From Nematostella vectensis (Eukaryota; Cnidaria; Anthozoa; Actiniaria; Edwardsiidae): 64,000 bases of DNA. This document shows positions 25,801-34,800 of the stretch, piece by piece (the stretch's first letter is position 1; every line of letters starts with the position of its first letter). The notes beneath the pieces were generated by a model. It was not told the DNA's origin, did not search any database, and was given only the letters and a program-made list of their open reading frames with translations. The stretch lies in NCBI RefSeq assembly GCF_932526225.1, contig NC_064035.1, positions 9,227,296 to 9,291,295 on the forward strand. The letters run 5' to 3'. A program made the translations under genes and the position numbers.

Positions 25801-26217
25801 TGATCCCCCCCCCGTGATATACGCGTGTGTGCAAACCGTGTGCGTGATCAAATTGGCTGAACATTTCGTGATAATGTCGTAGCCATGGTAAATCGCTATA
25901 CAGTAATTTTTCGCAGGCAAGTTTAATCTTAACAGTGCAGTAGAGGCTCTCCAAATAAACAGCATATCCAGCATATAGTTATTATGTATTCACCAGTCAT
26001 GTGTTGTTATTCTCTGCAGAATTTTATCTTCATGACCGTCGCTAACTTTGGTCCCCTGGCCTGCTCTATCGTCACTACAACTCGCAAATTCTTCACCATC
26101 CTCGGCTCAGTCCTTCTCTTTGGTCACGCGCTGTCAATCAGACAGTGGGTGGGCGTGGTCTGCGTGTTTGTCGGCCTCGGCGCAGACAGCATCCTCAGCA
26201 AATCGAAGAAAAAATAA
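4868..26217 (+). CDS. SLC35B1: SLC35B1-type ER nucleotide-sugar/ATP transporter, complete in nine exons
   Basis: Exons: 4868-4965, 7225-7322, 7973-8109, 18486-18516, 18940-19043, 19710-19769, 20007-20133, 20387-20493 and 26020-26217. They sum to 960 nt (319 aa plus stop), every border is GT/AG and all phases agree. Landmarks shared with animal SLC35B1 are [88 protein letters not shown] and [13 protein letters not shown]. It is a multi-pass membrane protein. The C-terminus KSKKK fits a KxKxx ER-retrieval signal. The family acts in the ER membrane (UDP-sugar transport in older work, ATP/ADP exchange in newer work); that is family knowledge. Intron 3 contains the minisatellite and the 6.1-kb transposon, intron 1 a Penelope relic, and intron 8 an antisense GPCR. 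Confidence 0.96.
5290..6478 (+). mobile_element. 5'-truncated Penelope-like retroelement with GIY-YIG end
   Basis: The element starts inside a reverse transcriptase at the YxDD motif ([10 protein letters not shown]), continues through RT thumb-like sequence ([35 protein letters not shown]), and has a Cys-rich linker (CPLDGNC) followed by a GIY-YIG-like nuclease segment ([29 protein letters not shown]). An in-frame stop near 5397 and another at 6146 show it is dead. The 3' end has the short hairpin GAAGGCCGAAGGGCCGAAACG region near 6452-6473. It lies in SLC35B1 intron 1 in the host's sense. The Penelope assignment is from the RT plus GIY-YIG order; the exact clade is not assigned. Confidence 0.8.
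6617..6790 (+). repeat. (TA)n, T-tract and G-rich minisatellite
   Basis: A short TA dinucleotide run and a T-tract are followed by about four imperfect copies of a G-rich unit containing TATTTGTGATGTGTTATG between runs of seven to ten G. This is simple sequence in SLC35B1 intron 1 with no coding potential. Confidence 0.85.
8095..11166 (+). repeat. 43-bp minisatellite derived from an exon-intron junction, left array
   Basis: About 71 near-identical 43-bp units run head to tail. Each carries AATTACCCAACACAG followed by GTATACCATCTCTATCACAT. The first AATTACCCAACACAG (8095-8109) is the last 15 bases of SLC35B1 exon 3, and GTATAC is its splice donor, so the unit is a copy of the exon/intron boundary. 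Variant positions (GATAAAATT or GATTAAATT; AGGTATACC or AGGAATACC) form larger blocks: a rare variant CTATGACATAATGATGAAATT recurs at 8981 and 10271, exactly 30 units (1,290 bp) apart. Confidence 0.97.
11158..11181 (+). repeat. Left target duplication and terminal inverted repeat
   Basis: The 9-bp target duplication CATGTATAC (11158-11166) is followed by the left inverted repeat GACACCGCTGCAGAA (11167-11181). The same 9 bp follow the right end of the element. Confidence 0.92.
11414..17181 (+). CDS. Transposon-encoded zinc-finger / RING / cysteine-protease-like protein, about 1,260 aa
   Basis: Likely exons: 11414-11872, 12654-12948, 13030-13351, 13586-13778, 14009-14344, 14671-15104, 15169-15644, 15825-16948 and 17034-17181. 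All borders are GT/AG and the phases agree except exon 5/6 (14344 to 14671), which is off by one base. The N-terminus has a Cys/His cluster ([34 protein letters not shown]). The middle ([37 protein letters not shown]) is of a type I associate, from memory, with multicopy cnidarian proteins. Then comes a RING-like finger ([20 protein letters not shown]), and the C-terminus has [18 protein letters not shown] plus [13 protein letters not shown], resembling a papain-fold Cys/His protease pair. A catalytic DDE triad is not evident. A possible extra exon at 12031-12085 would not keep the phase. Alternative: a host gene captured by the element. Confidence 0.75.
13787..13956 (+). repeat. 84-bp tandem duplication in a transposon intron
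   Basis: Two almost identical 84-bp copies (starting TGTGGTACAAATTTTTATTT) lie directly after the splice donor at 13779. The near-identity implies a recent event. It does not touch the exon. Confidence 0.9.
17261..17284 (+). repeat. Right terminal inverted repeat and target duplication
   Basis: TTCTGCCGCGGTGTC (17261-17275) is the inverted partner of the left end with one mismatch. It is followed by CATGTATAC (17276-17284), identical to the 9 bp before the left end. Confidence 0.92.
17276..18194 (+). repeat. 43-bp minisatellite, right array
   Basis: About 21 further copies of the same 43-bp exon-donor unit continue the array interrupted by the transposon. The first units carry rare variants (CATGTATACCATCTTTCAC, then CTATCAGATAATG 59 bp later) that occur with the same spacing at 10472 in the left array. 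The array stops abruptly at about 18194, and 18195-18485 is unique intron. Confidence 0.96.
19257..19426. mobile_element. Palindromic MITE
   Basis: Imperfect inverted arms: TAGACCATCCCAGCTATAAG at the left and CTTATAGCTGGAATGGCCTA at the right. A second inner pair is AACCTACCTCAACTACCA with TGGTAGTTGAGGTAGGTT. The element is about 170 bp, possibly with TA at both ends. It lies in SLC35B1 intron 5, with no coding capacity. Confidence 0.7.
20942..21988 (-). CDS. Class A GPCR, single exon, 348 aa, nested antisense in SLC35B1 intron 8
   Basis: Intact reading frame with seven hydrophobic segments: [12 protein letters not shown] (TM1), [15 protein letters not shown] (TM2), [19 protein letters not shown] (TM3), a TM4 with W ([13 protein letters not shown]), TM5, [19 protein letters not shown] (TM6, SWLP as in CWxP), and [17 protein letters not shown] (TM7, in place of NPxxY). 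The DRY motif is ERA. The N-terminus has an N-glycosylation site (NNST). Ligand type cannot be given; the pattern is of the amine/adenosine/melanocortin-like kind expanded in cnidarians. It should signal through G proteins at the cell surface. Expression must come from its own promoter because it faces against the host gene. Confidence 0.9.
   Translation of the reverse strand: MNNSTSSEIAGADGLFAWAFIFGVVSIAVVSGNAIIITAFGLNTKLLHMRTNYFLVSLAVADLLVGAFSIPMYVYDIFTYLESRRSRLHTIYNAIDIFTSFASIFALVLIALERAYSVNFPHKHRLLNQRIYFLLIMSAWVAATWLGILRLVAGYQSSRLLINIFSYVMMACIFVSLALISSSYVSIWHRVRNPVQSLHRTRSAQEKRLAKTLTIVTCVFFLSWLPFYLINITIFFCPDCYHLQIVYCSKLLHFSNSIANVLIYTLRINEFKHTVMKIFCQHRPHLSIPPRHAHRYGMECDTHAPFHEIKNDIHLLNVGEIDTHPSEHDLGDVSPVVHSGRRSIVFHL
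21989..26019. other. SLC35B1 intron 8 remainder, no gene recognised
   Basis: AT-rich sequence containing only short reading frames without recognisable domains. No tRNA, rRNA or clear transposon was seen. The promoter of the nested GPCR should lie just above 21988. Confidence 0.5.
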
Positions 26218-26236
26218 ATGATATTGTGAATGTTAT

Positions 26237-26242
26237 AATAAA
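26237..26242 (+). terminator. Polyadenylation signal of SLC35B1
   Basis: AATAAA lies 20 nt after the stop codon, fitting a very short 3' UTR. An alternative site further down cannot be excluded. Confidence 0.6.
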
Positions 26243-26295
26243 GATACCGAATGCATTGAATGGCAAATTTTGTCTTATTGAACCAACTCTTTAGT

Positions 26296-26494
26296 ATGAG
26301 CCTTTGCGCACCGCGAGTAGGGAGCCTTTGCGCACCGTGACTAAGTGAGCCTTTGAGCACCGCGAGTAGTGAGCCTTTGCGCGCCGTGAGCTTTGCGCAC
26401 CGTGAATAAGTGAGCCTTTGCGCGCCGTGAGTAAGTGAGCCTTTGCGCACCGTGAGTAAGTGAGCCTTTGCGCACCGTGAATAAGTGAGCCTCA
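26296..26494 (+). repeat. Minisatellite, about 24-25 bp unit
   Basis: About eight imperfect copies of GAGCCTTTGCGCACCGTGAG plus a short TAAGT/TAGT tail, with length variants. It lies just after SLC35B1. Confidence 0.9.
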
Positions 26495-26778
26495 ATCTCG
26501 TTCCCAGAGCCCACGTACCTTAGTGCCAAACCGAAATTTAATATTCAATATTTCCGACAAAAACCTTGAATATGCCGAGTGTTTTTGACGGTTGCTAACT
26601 TATAACATTTTATTATAATTAATACCCGGTAGTCCATCGCAACGACACTTATATTAATCTTTCTCGTTAAATTTGCTCAGCTAAGAATAAAGTTATGCTT
26701 TTTCAATGTGAAAACGAAGTGTTTCAAGATGAGCTATTTTAAAGTCATCAACGAGTTTGAAACCACTTATTTCTTGTC

Positions 26779-26990
26779 TTGCACACCCTCCAGGGGTGTG
26801 GCACTGGGTTGTGGTGTCTTGCACACCCTCTTGTCTTGCACACCCTCCAGGGGTGTGGCACTGGGGGCATGTGTCACCCCCCCAATATCTTTGAAAATTA
26901 TAAGGGAATAACCAGAGGAGTGGCTGTGCCCCCGCAATATTTTCTGAATGTTTCTGTAACGGTTCTGCTAACGGCTCTGTTAATGCTGCC
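26779..26990 (+). repeat. Dispersed repeat, copy 2, with internal duplication
   Basis: Related to 2586-2760 through the block containing GGGAATAACCAG, TGGCTGTGCCCC and TGTTTCTGTAAC. At its left end a piece with TCTTGCACACCCTCCAGGGG is tandemly duplicated. Confidence 0.55.
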
Positions 26991-27154
26991 TGTATGCTTT
27001 TAACAAGAGTTTGGTAGGGCAGAACGTGTTACCTTTGTAGCCAAAAGCAGTTACTGAACAAAGAAGAAAAATAATTGGTTTCTAAAGTATTACAGAAGTG
27101 CCTTTTTACTGTCATACGTAAAAACGATAAACGTAAAATGAGAAAGAAATATTG

Positions 27155-28588
27155 CTAAGTACTAAAGCCGAGAAGGGCCATCAGATTTCCGAGATAATAA
27201 TTTTAAAGAAAAATATTTCAGAGATGATAATTTCGGATAAAGAATTCTGCCGGGTTACTGAGCATGTAGCACTCGATCAACACAATTCCCCCACAGCTAC
27301 GTTTGGTCCTGAGGAGTTCTTCAAGTTTTCCCATATCCTGCCCTTACTAAGGTTTGTTTATGTTCATAATTCATATTAAAAAATATAATATATCCCACGC
27401 AAGTCAAAAGCGCCACAAAGTCATCGGTGGAAAGCTGGATGTGCTCTTTTTCACGCCGGAGCTATACAATACAGAAAACTATCTACGCCATGTAGACTTA
27501 GAAGACGTGCAAGCGTGCAAGCGCATGTGTACTGAATCCTGTGAAGACTACAGCGGAAATATGGAGGAGCTGGTGCAACTCATAAAGCCAAACTACACCC
27601 CACCAACTGACGCAGCTGAGGCTCTGGAATTATTTTCAGAAATCACACAGAAACATAAAGAGTTTTACCAATTTTAATGTAACAGATGATTAAGGAGACC
27701 GAGTGTTCAAGTAACATGAAGACCATATTCATCCCGTTTCAGAAATGTAATTGTTTCGTTTATAAAGAGACAAGATAATGTTGTTGTTTTATTTAACTGG
27801 TTTTTGATGGCTTGTATTATATTCTATCCAAGGGCGGATCCAGGATTCCCAAAGGAGGGGGGGGGGGGGGGGGGGGGGGCACCGACGGAAGTTAAAAGTG
27901 TGTAAATTAGTTTCCATATAATACCACGGAGGGCATCGATATTTCCAGTGGAATCATACAACATCCTAAAGTTATGCTAATATTACGCATTGCTATTTTT
28001 ACGGGACATCGAAATACTGCGGCATACCTATAATAATTCCACACAATCATGTATTATGTAAATGAGATATGAGTGTCTTACACAGACACAAGGTCAATCA
28101 ATCAATCAATCAATCAATTTTATTTATCACCTTTATGTAACTTTTTTTAATTTTCATGTTTCTCCGCGTGATCATCTCATATCCTCTATCGTTATTGCTT
28201 GTATGTAAATTTCCTAATTAAAGGTCCCGTTACTCAGTAAAATGATCAACAAAACAACATAACCGTGTTCTTGTCAAAAATGTGATCCAGCATCTTGCCA
28301 CTACTGGACATAGTAGTCTGTGGGTTGTGAATCATAGGTGGGCAAAAATGTCCGCCGCAGTTGGTCGGTCCGCCACCGTGTAACCTCAGGCAATTCCTTA
28401 GCACTGAAAGAAGCTGGGCATGCACGTGCCTAAAGGCTTAGAGACCTGACCGAAACTGTTATCTGAAATTATTATCTCTGAAATTATCTTCTCTAAAATA
28501 ATCATCTCTGAAATTATCATCTCTGAAATTATCATCTCTGAAATTATTATCTCTGAAATCTGATGGCCCTACTCGGCTTTCGTAGCTA
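27155..28588. mobile_element. Inverted-arm element with repetitive arms
   Basis: The left arm (27161-27250: AAAGCCGAGAAGGGCCATCA, GATTTCCGAGATAATAATTT, TTTCAGAGATGATAATTTC) is mirrored by the right arm (about 28440-28588: ATTATCTCTGAAATCTGATG, GGCCCTACTCGGCTTTCGTA). The right arm carries about seven tandem TCTCTGAAATTAT(C/T)A units, the left only two or three. The 1.4-kb interior contains a short coding-like frame, a G-homopolymer near 27857-27882 and an (AATC)n run near 28093-28119. The exact ends and target duplication are not resolved. Confidence 0.65.
27354..27677 (+). CDS. Unidentified C-terminal coding segment inside the inverted-arm element
   Basis: A frame of up to 107 codons ends with TAA at 27677. 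The likely exon begins after the acceptor-like ACGCAAG near 27402 and encodes SQKRHKVIGGKLDVLFFTPE, YLRHVDLEDVQACKRMCTES, MEELVQLIKPNYTPP and a C-terminal EITQKHKEFYQF. Just upstream, 27300-27350 contains GPEEFFKFSHILPLL before a GT, possibly the preceding exon. Acidic, Cys-containing and protein-like, but no family recognised. It may be a captured host exon or a degenerate transposase. Confidence 0.4.
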   Translation: MFMFIIHIKKYNISHASQKRHKVIGGKLDVLFFTPELYNTENYLRHVDLEDVQACKRMCTESCEDYSGNMEELVQLIKPNYTPPTDAAEALELFSEITQKHKEFYQF

Positions 28589-29283
28589 AGACAAACAGTA
28601 GATGATTTGTTTATTGGCTACCAAAGTCATACCAAAACAAAGGCAGTGTGACATGAAAAAGGACCGATGCTATCACCAGACCACGTTCTCGCCTTATTTT
28701 GATACAAAAAGTACACCCAATAACGCAGGCTAGCGCTAAACTACTTTCTAGGAACCGGTTCCAGAAGATCTCAGAAATAAGTAGACGAAGAAATACAATA
28801 TATACAAATCAATGAGTTTTAAAGACAGACAATCCTAGATGTACTACTTTTGCGTTTGGTTAAAATTCACTGTCACTGTTGAACTGTCTATTACTATATT
28901 CATGCATGTGCACTAACTCGTACCACGATCAAAACATTTCTGCCACTAGAGTGCATAGTATCCAGAAATATTGGGGGAGGGGGGAGGGGCACCTTATTGC
29001 CTTACATAGCTCTTTATCAAACGTTTTATTTGTATATATAAGTTTCCATTCTTTTACTTTCTTTTCGGCTTTTCCTTTTTTTTTTTTTTTTTCATTTTTA
29101 GCGCATCTGATCATCATCGCGTCATAAAGAGGTTGGTTGATTGGGGGGGGGGGGGGGGGGGGGGGGCAGGTGGTTATATGACGCGCGGCCAGTCGCGTAA
29201 TAGACAATCAATTAAACCATGTATTATTCTTTTTACATATTACGATCTGCTTTGAGTTGAATATTTGGCATAGTACCAGACCA

Positions 29284-29481
29284 TCAAAATGTAATATCTA
29301 CCTTCGTTGGGTTTGATCTTAAAGCCTTTTCGTTTTCAGCAAGTTTCAGCAATTTGATCGGTACCCTGAAGTCACAAGTTCCTTGATGAGATCGATATGA
29401 ATAGCCCGGCAAAAACTGTGTTACGTAAACTCGCGGCCTTGCGCTAAAACGCACACCTTTATTTAACACACCAAAGGCCAT
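29284..29481 (-). CDS. Possible first exon of an unidentified gene
   Basis: A 65-codon frame starts MAFGVLNKGVRFSARPRVYV, has a basic, amphipathic start like a mitochondrial presequence, and contains a donor-like GAAG/GTAGAT close to its end. No downstream exon could be linked on the minus strand. Could be chance. Confidence 0.25.
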   Translation of the reverse strand: MAFGVLNKGVRFSARPRVYVTQFLPGYSYRSHQGTCDFRVPIKLLKLAENEKALRSNPTKVDITF

Positions 29482-29699
29482 AATAACCCCAAACTAAATA
29501 ATTCTCTCACGAATTACACAGTGGTTTTCAGGCTAAAGTTTGTTTTCGAAAACATTATGCGGAGAAGGGATCTCCTCCCGGGGAAACCAAGCTCTTTTCC
29601 ATATACCTATTACCCCCCCCCCCCCCCCCCCCCCCCCGCCCCTCGGCCAATTCTGGGTGCGCGCCTGTTTAACACGAACACTTATTCTTGTTTCTTCAT

Positions 29700-31740
29700 T
29701 TAGATGCGATCGTCGATTGAAGCAGTCAAATAACAAACCAAGATCAAACGTAAGCACATCCACAAATTTCCTAATGGTTTCCTTTTGAATTTATCACACA
29801 TAAATAAATAGAATATATTGTATGTCCTTTGATGATTATAGGGCTGATTTCGCTATCCCTCACGTAAACTTTAAAACTTTGCCGTGATTTCGGATTTCCT
29901 AGTCTTCGACACTGTGCGTGGCGCAAACTTATAAGACAGGACTGGGCTCCTAGTTATTGCCTCCCTTTTAATGCGCGGGGTGCCTTAAGGTGTCTTTGTA
30001 TTGCACTGTTTCGTGAGATAGCGGCGCTGGGGCCGAAAATCCCGCGTCTGGTGTCAACCTTTTTCCAGCAGGATAGAAGTTGTCAAGTCGTTTCCTTCCT
30101 GGGCTTATTCGGTCCATTTTGTATACATTCATTTGGCATGGTGTTAACACAACTTCTAAGAATCTGACATTTCTTTGGTGCAAGTCCAGATTTTTCTCTT
30201 CACAGACTGAAGCAGGGCACCAACAAATCCTGGTTATCAAAGTCATAGTATAAAATTTGTCCAAGCTATTGACTTATTTGCCTTGATTCTCAACATCTTA
30301 TCAAACCAGCAAATAATAGCAACAAACTTGGTATTTTGAAGCTATACCAAGGGAGTTGGTAGCTATAAAGGGTGAATCTGTTAACCTAATGTTGTTATGG
30401 GAGGGCTTTGCAGAGTTCTTGTTCAAATTTTATTTAATACATTCAAACCAAAATGGAATGTTTAAACAGCTATTACTTTCTAGGCATTTGCACTAAAAAA
30501 AATGAAATTTTTTTATTGTAACTTAAATATTAGCCCCATCTACATTGATCATGATATTTCTATATCCTTCCTCTGAATATTTGTTTTGTTGTAAATTCTT
30601 TCAGTCCATTTCCCCAAGTGATCCACAAACATTTCAAGAGCCTGAAACTGTTTGAGTGAGAGCATCGTCTTTCCATCAAGAACTTTTTCGAAAGATTTTA
30701 CAAGGGCCATTACTACAGTTTAATTACAAGCCAGGATGACAGATACACTCCTGGCCTTTTTTTCAATTATTTTAAATCTTATTATGATTTCTAGACAGCC
30801 AAGAGGTCAGTCAAAAGAAAGTCAAATTTGAACAAATTAAGATACCACGAGTATGTAATACTGTAAGTATTCATAACAGATTATAAGTTAAGTGAGTAAG
30901 TATCAATTTTCGAATTAAACTTAAATGGAAAAAGAATTTACAAAAAAAGTCACAAATGTAATTCATATTGAAGTTGCCTTTTATGTTAGTGTACTTTTTC
31001 ATGATTATTCTCTGCAATTTCTTACCAGATCAGGGCAAGTTGAGTCGAGGGCAGGTCATTAGTGTTGATCATGACTAAATTCTTTCTTATACAAACACAA
31101 TTACTTACAGTTTTGAAGAGCTGGTTTAATATAAATGTAAAACAAAAAACAAGACATAAACTTTCGTATGTTACTTCTTACACTATTGTTAGTTAACTAG
31201 CAGTATCAAACACCTTATGAATGATAATATGGCCTCTCAGCAAGAAAAAACGTCCTCGTAACAACGTTTGAGTCCACTTATGGAGAAATAAATAGACCAA
31301 GGCTAGTAACAGAATGTCTTATTCTCTGCGACAAAAAGGACTCAGAGATAAAAAGGCATATGACGATTGTGTAAGACTTTGAAAAACAAGCGTCGTTTTG
31401 CCCCTTCTCGGCCGCCGTTTTGGGTTCCTTGAGACAAAGTCAATTTTTCCGTCCTGTCATCTGATTGGCTAATCCGTGCGTCTAAAAATAGCCTGATCCT
31501 AGGAAACGCCGTGACACTTATATAATACAGATGATTGCCCCTACTTATGAGCACCTCGCCTTACCCATTTCTTGGTATCTCCGTGAGCTTTCGATAACTC
31601 CCGCTAAAAAATGATTTCTGTTTCTCTTTAAACAATCATCATCCTCCCCCCCCCCCCCAACTCACTCGGCTGATTGCATATCGTGCTCAGCCTCTTTTAC
31701 CAGCCAGCACGGCGCGGCTGCTCAGCCAATCGAGCTCATC
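29700..31740. other. Intergenic, nothing clear
   Basis: Only short frames. A minus-strand stretch at about 30540-30705 reads as MALVKSFEKVLDGKTMLSLK followed by QFQALEMFVDHLG; it looks protein-like but is only about 53 codons with no partner. It may be a transposase remnant. Confidence 0.4.
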
Positions 31741-31750
31741 CCTCCGTAGC

Positions 31751-31806
31751 CTCGTTCCAGGGTCTTCTGGGTAATTTAAAATTACCCAGAAGACCCTGGG
31801 GACGAG
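31751..31806. repeat. Near-perfect palindrome upstream of the sorcin-like gene
   Basis: Arms 31751-31777 and 31779-31806 (core CAGGGTCTTCTGGGTAATTT and its complement, one-base spacer, one mismatch plus one bulge). It would form a stable hairpin as DNA or RNA and ends 66 bp before the ATG at 31873, so it is in the promoter or 5' UTR. It could be a tiny foldback MITE. Confidence 0.85.
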
Positions 31807-31872
31807 GTTGCATCCCTCGAAACAGGCCCTCGAAACAAGATTCACTTTGGAGTTGAACGTCAAAATTCAGGT

Positions 31873-34800
31873 ATGGCATATCAAGGTTATTACGGTGGGC
31901 CAGCTCCTGGCGGCTACCCAGGGGTAAGTTGAGGTTTCCTTCGCAATGATGGATAATCGAGGCTCTCCTAGAAGCTGTCCTTAATGGACTGATTATCATA
32001 CATGCTCTTAGACAGCGCAAACAAACACAAACTGACCGACTTCCCAAGATGAAGAAACGAACAGTTCTAGTTTCCGCATTCTCCTCCTCTGTACTCATCT
32101 GCGGTTTTTAAGAACTTTGCAAACTTGCTAGACGTTCTAGAGTCTTCGATGTGCCTCAGAATTTATTTGTAGCTGTTAATAGTGCAGTAGGGATGATTTT
32201 CAGCTGCGAAATTAAAACATTTCTGCAGTGGTTTATGTCGACATGGTTTGTGTACGAGTCGTCGTGCTTTCTTAGATGGCTAAGTAAGATAATGTGGAAC
32301 TTTTCTGTTTATTATTTTACATATTTCATGATAAAAAGTAGATTCTAGTTGATATGAATATTTACTAAGTTACTGTTGATAAAGGGTGTTGTCAATTTAT
32401 GACAAAATGACCAAATCCCTCATCTCTCCTCTTTCGCTTACTTTTTACTTCTACTGAGCAAAGTACATAACAAAGTATGGGCGCACAGCCCCCTGAAAGA
32501 ATTGAAGGGAATTATTTTTTTGGCAACAATCATTTTGAAGTTTAGAATGTTTTAAAAAGTATAGCTCCAAGTAGTATGCTTATCCAAACATCTCAGTTAT
32601 GGGGCTTCATTCTTCTAAATGCATCATTTGTTGTCTTGATATAAGGGGGGTATGGATCACGTTTCACGAACTCGAAAAATGGCTTTTTCAGGTTTCACAG
32701 ACCGAAAAATGGCCCTTTCACATTTCACGTATTTGAATAACGTAATATCGCATGTAAAACTTCCAAATACTGTAATATTGCATCCAAAAATCGCCAATAC
32801 AGTAATGCTTTACCACCCTGTTGGTAGACCTGCAAACCTTAGTCTGTTTTGTTCTCTCTACTCATTCACTCACCCTCCCACCCACCCATATCGCCTGACA
32901 ACAAACCTTCTCAAAATATCTGCAAAAATATATCTGATTTACAATGCCTAGGCTTGTATACTCATCAGGCTGTAGGCTGCACACACATATCACTATAACT
33001 TGTTCAGGGGCCGATCCAGAAGTTTAAATAAGGGGGGGCGGACTTATTCTTCCTCCGTATATTTCCTTATATTTCTTGTTATTTTTAAGCCAAATGTCTG
33101 AAAATAGGGAGGCTGGCCCCCCCCTAGATCCGTCCCTGTTGCTCATTCTTCTTCAGTCTTGCCATATCAGTCTTCCAAGCAGCCTAGCGCTCACCCCCGT
33201 AGAGCATGGCACCTTTTCGTTGTTATAGATCTGCTAATCAGGGCTTCTGGGATTATGCGTTTTTTTCTTGAAATTATGCGCCAAATTTTGGAAATTTAAG
33301 TGCTTCAATTAATTAAACTTCCAAATCAAGCATCTGAATGCAATGGATTGTTTATGTGCCGTGTTTACATAAATAAGAGCTAAACCTCCCACAACAACGT
33401 TACAAGCTGAACAAAATAAAAGATCATAATCAGCAAGTTCCCAGGATATTGGCTTGCCCACTCTTGAGGTGTTACATTACATTTCTTTGTTTGATTCTTG
33501 GAGTTATTCGGTGTCTTTGTTACGAAAGAATCTATTTTCAAAGCAAAAACACAAGAAGGACAGATGTTTCCCTCAAAAAAATCAAAGTCAGGCGCTATTT
33601 TCTTTGTTAAGCTGTGATTGGATATATTTCTTCCAATAATGGTGCATGTTATATAAAACACTAGAACACAGGCACCAACTGTTATCAGCATAGAACGCCT
33701 GATTGTTTTGTAAAGTTCAATCTTGTTTGAAATACTTTTTGCTGCAATAATGTACTATATTTATATATTTACTGGAAAAAAGTCCATGTGTCTCTCAAGG
33801 TATTAAAAAAACATAGTTTTGATTGTTTTGTCAAATTTTTCGCAAATTATGCACCATATTATGCATTTTTTCGGAATTATGTGCTCAAGGCAAAATTATG
33901 CACTATAGCATAATAATCCCGAAAGCCCTGGCTAATGTAAGCGTAGGCCTCTATAAGCACTTGATTATTATTATTTTTATTATTGTTGTTGTTGTTATTA
34001 TTATTATTATTATTATTATTAAACCATCATTGTCATCATCATATTACTGTTATTACAATATTAGGGTTACCCACAGCCAGGCTATCCAGGAGGAATGGAT
34101 CCATTATGGGGATACTTCTCAGCTGTTGCTGGACAAGTAAGTATTTTGGTCTTCTTGCCATATAAAGAAATCTCAAGCAGCCTTATTAGAATTTGCTGAG
34201 TGCTTTCAACTTTTATATGATGAAATCAACCTGAGAATCCCCAAGCACCTCCAGTTAGGGTGCAGAAGCAGAAATCTATTGAGTAGAGCTCAGGGGCTGG
34301 TTGCACGAATTTTGGATAAGTTATCCGGCCGATAAAATAGAGATGCACAAAGTGTGGATAGAAGGTTGCATAACTAAATTCTGACAATGAATTAGAAAGC
34401 AATTTTTTTCTTTCACATTTATTCAGTGGATAAGACTTTATCGGACCTCTGTCATCTGAATAACTTTATGCGCTGGATTACTTTTATTTGGGCTTTGTGC
34501 AACCAAATCATGCCACTTGAATAAGTTTTATCCGCTGGATAAGGATTTAACTGGTGGATAAGACTTATCCAGGCTTTGTGCAACTGGCCCAAGGCACAAA
34601 TCTATTTTGAATGCTGTTTTAAATGTATCTTTTCTACTGTCCCTCTTTGATACAGGACCAACAGATTGATTGTAAAGAGCTACAGGACTGTTTGACCAGA
34701 TCAGGAATTTCTGGTTCATACCAACGTAGGTCTATTTCTGGTTCATACCAACGTAGGTTGGATCATACCACGTATGTCATAAATATTGTTGTTTAATATT

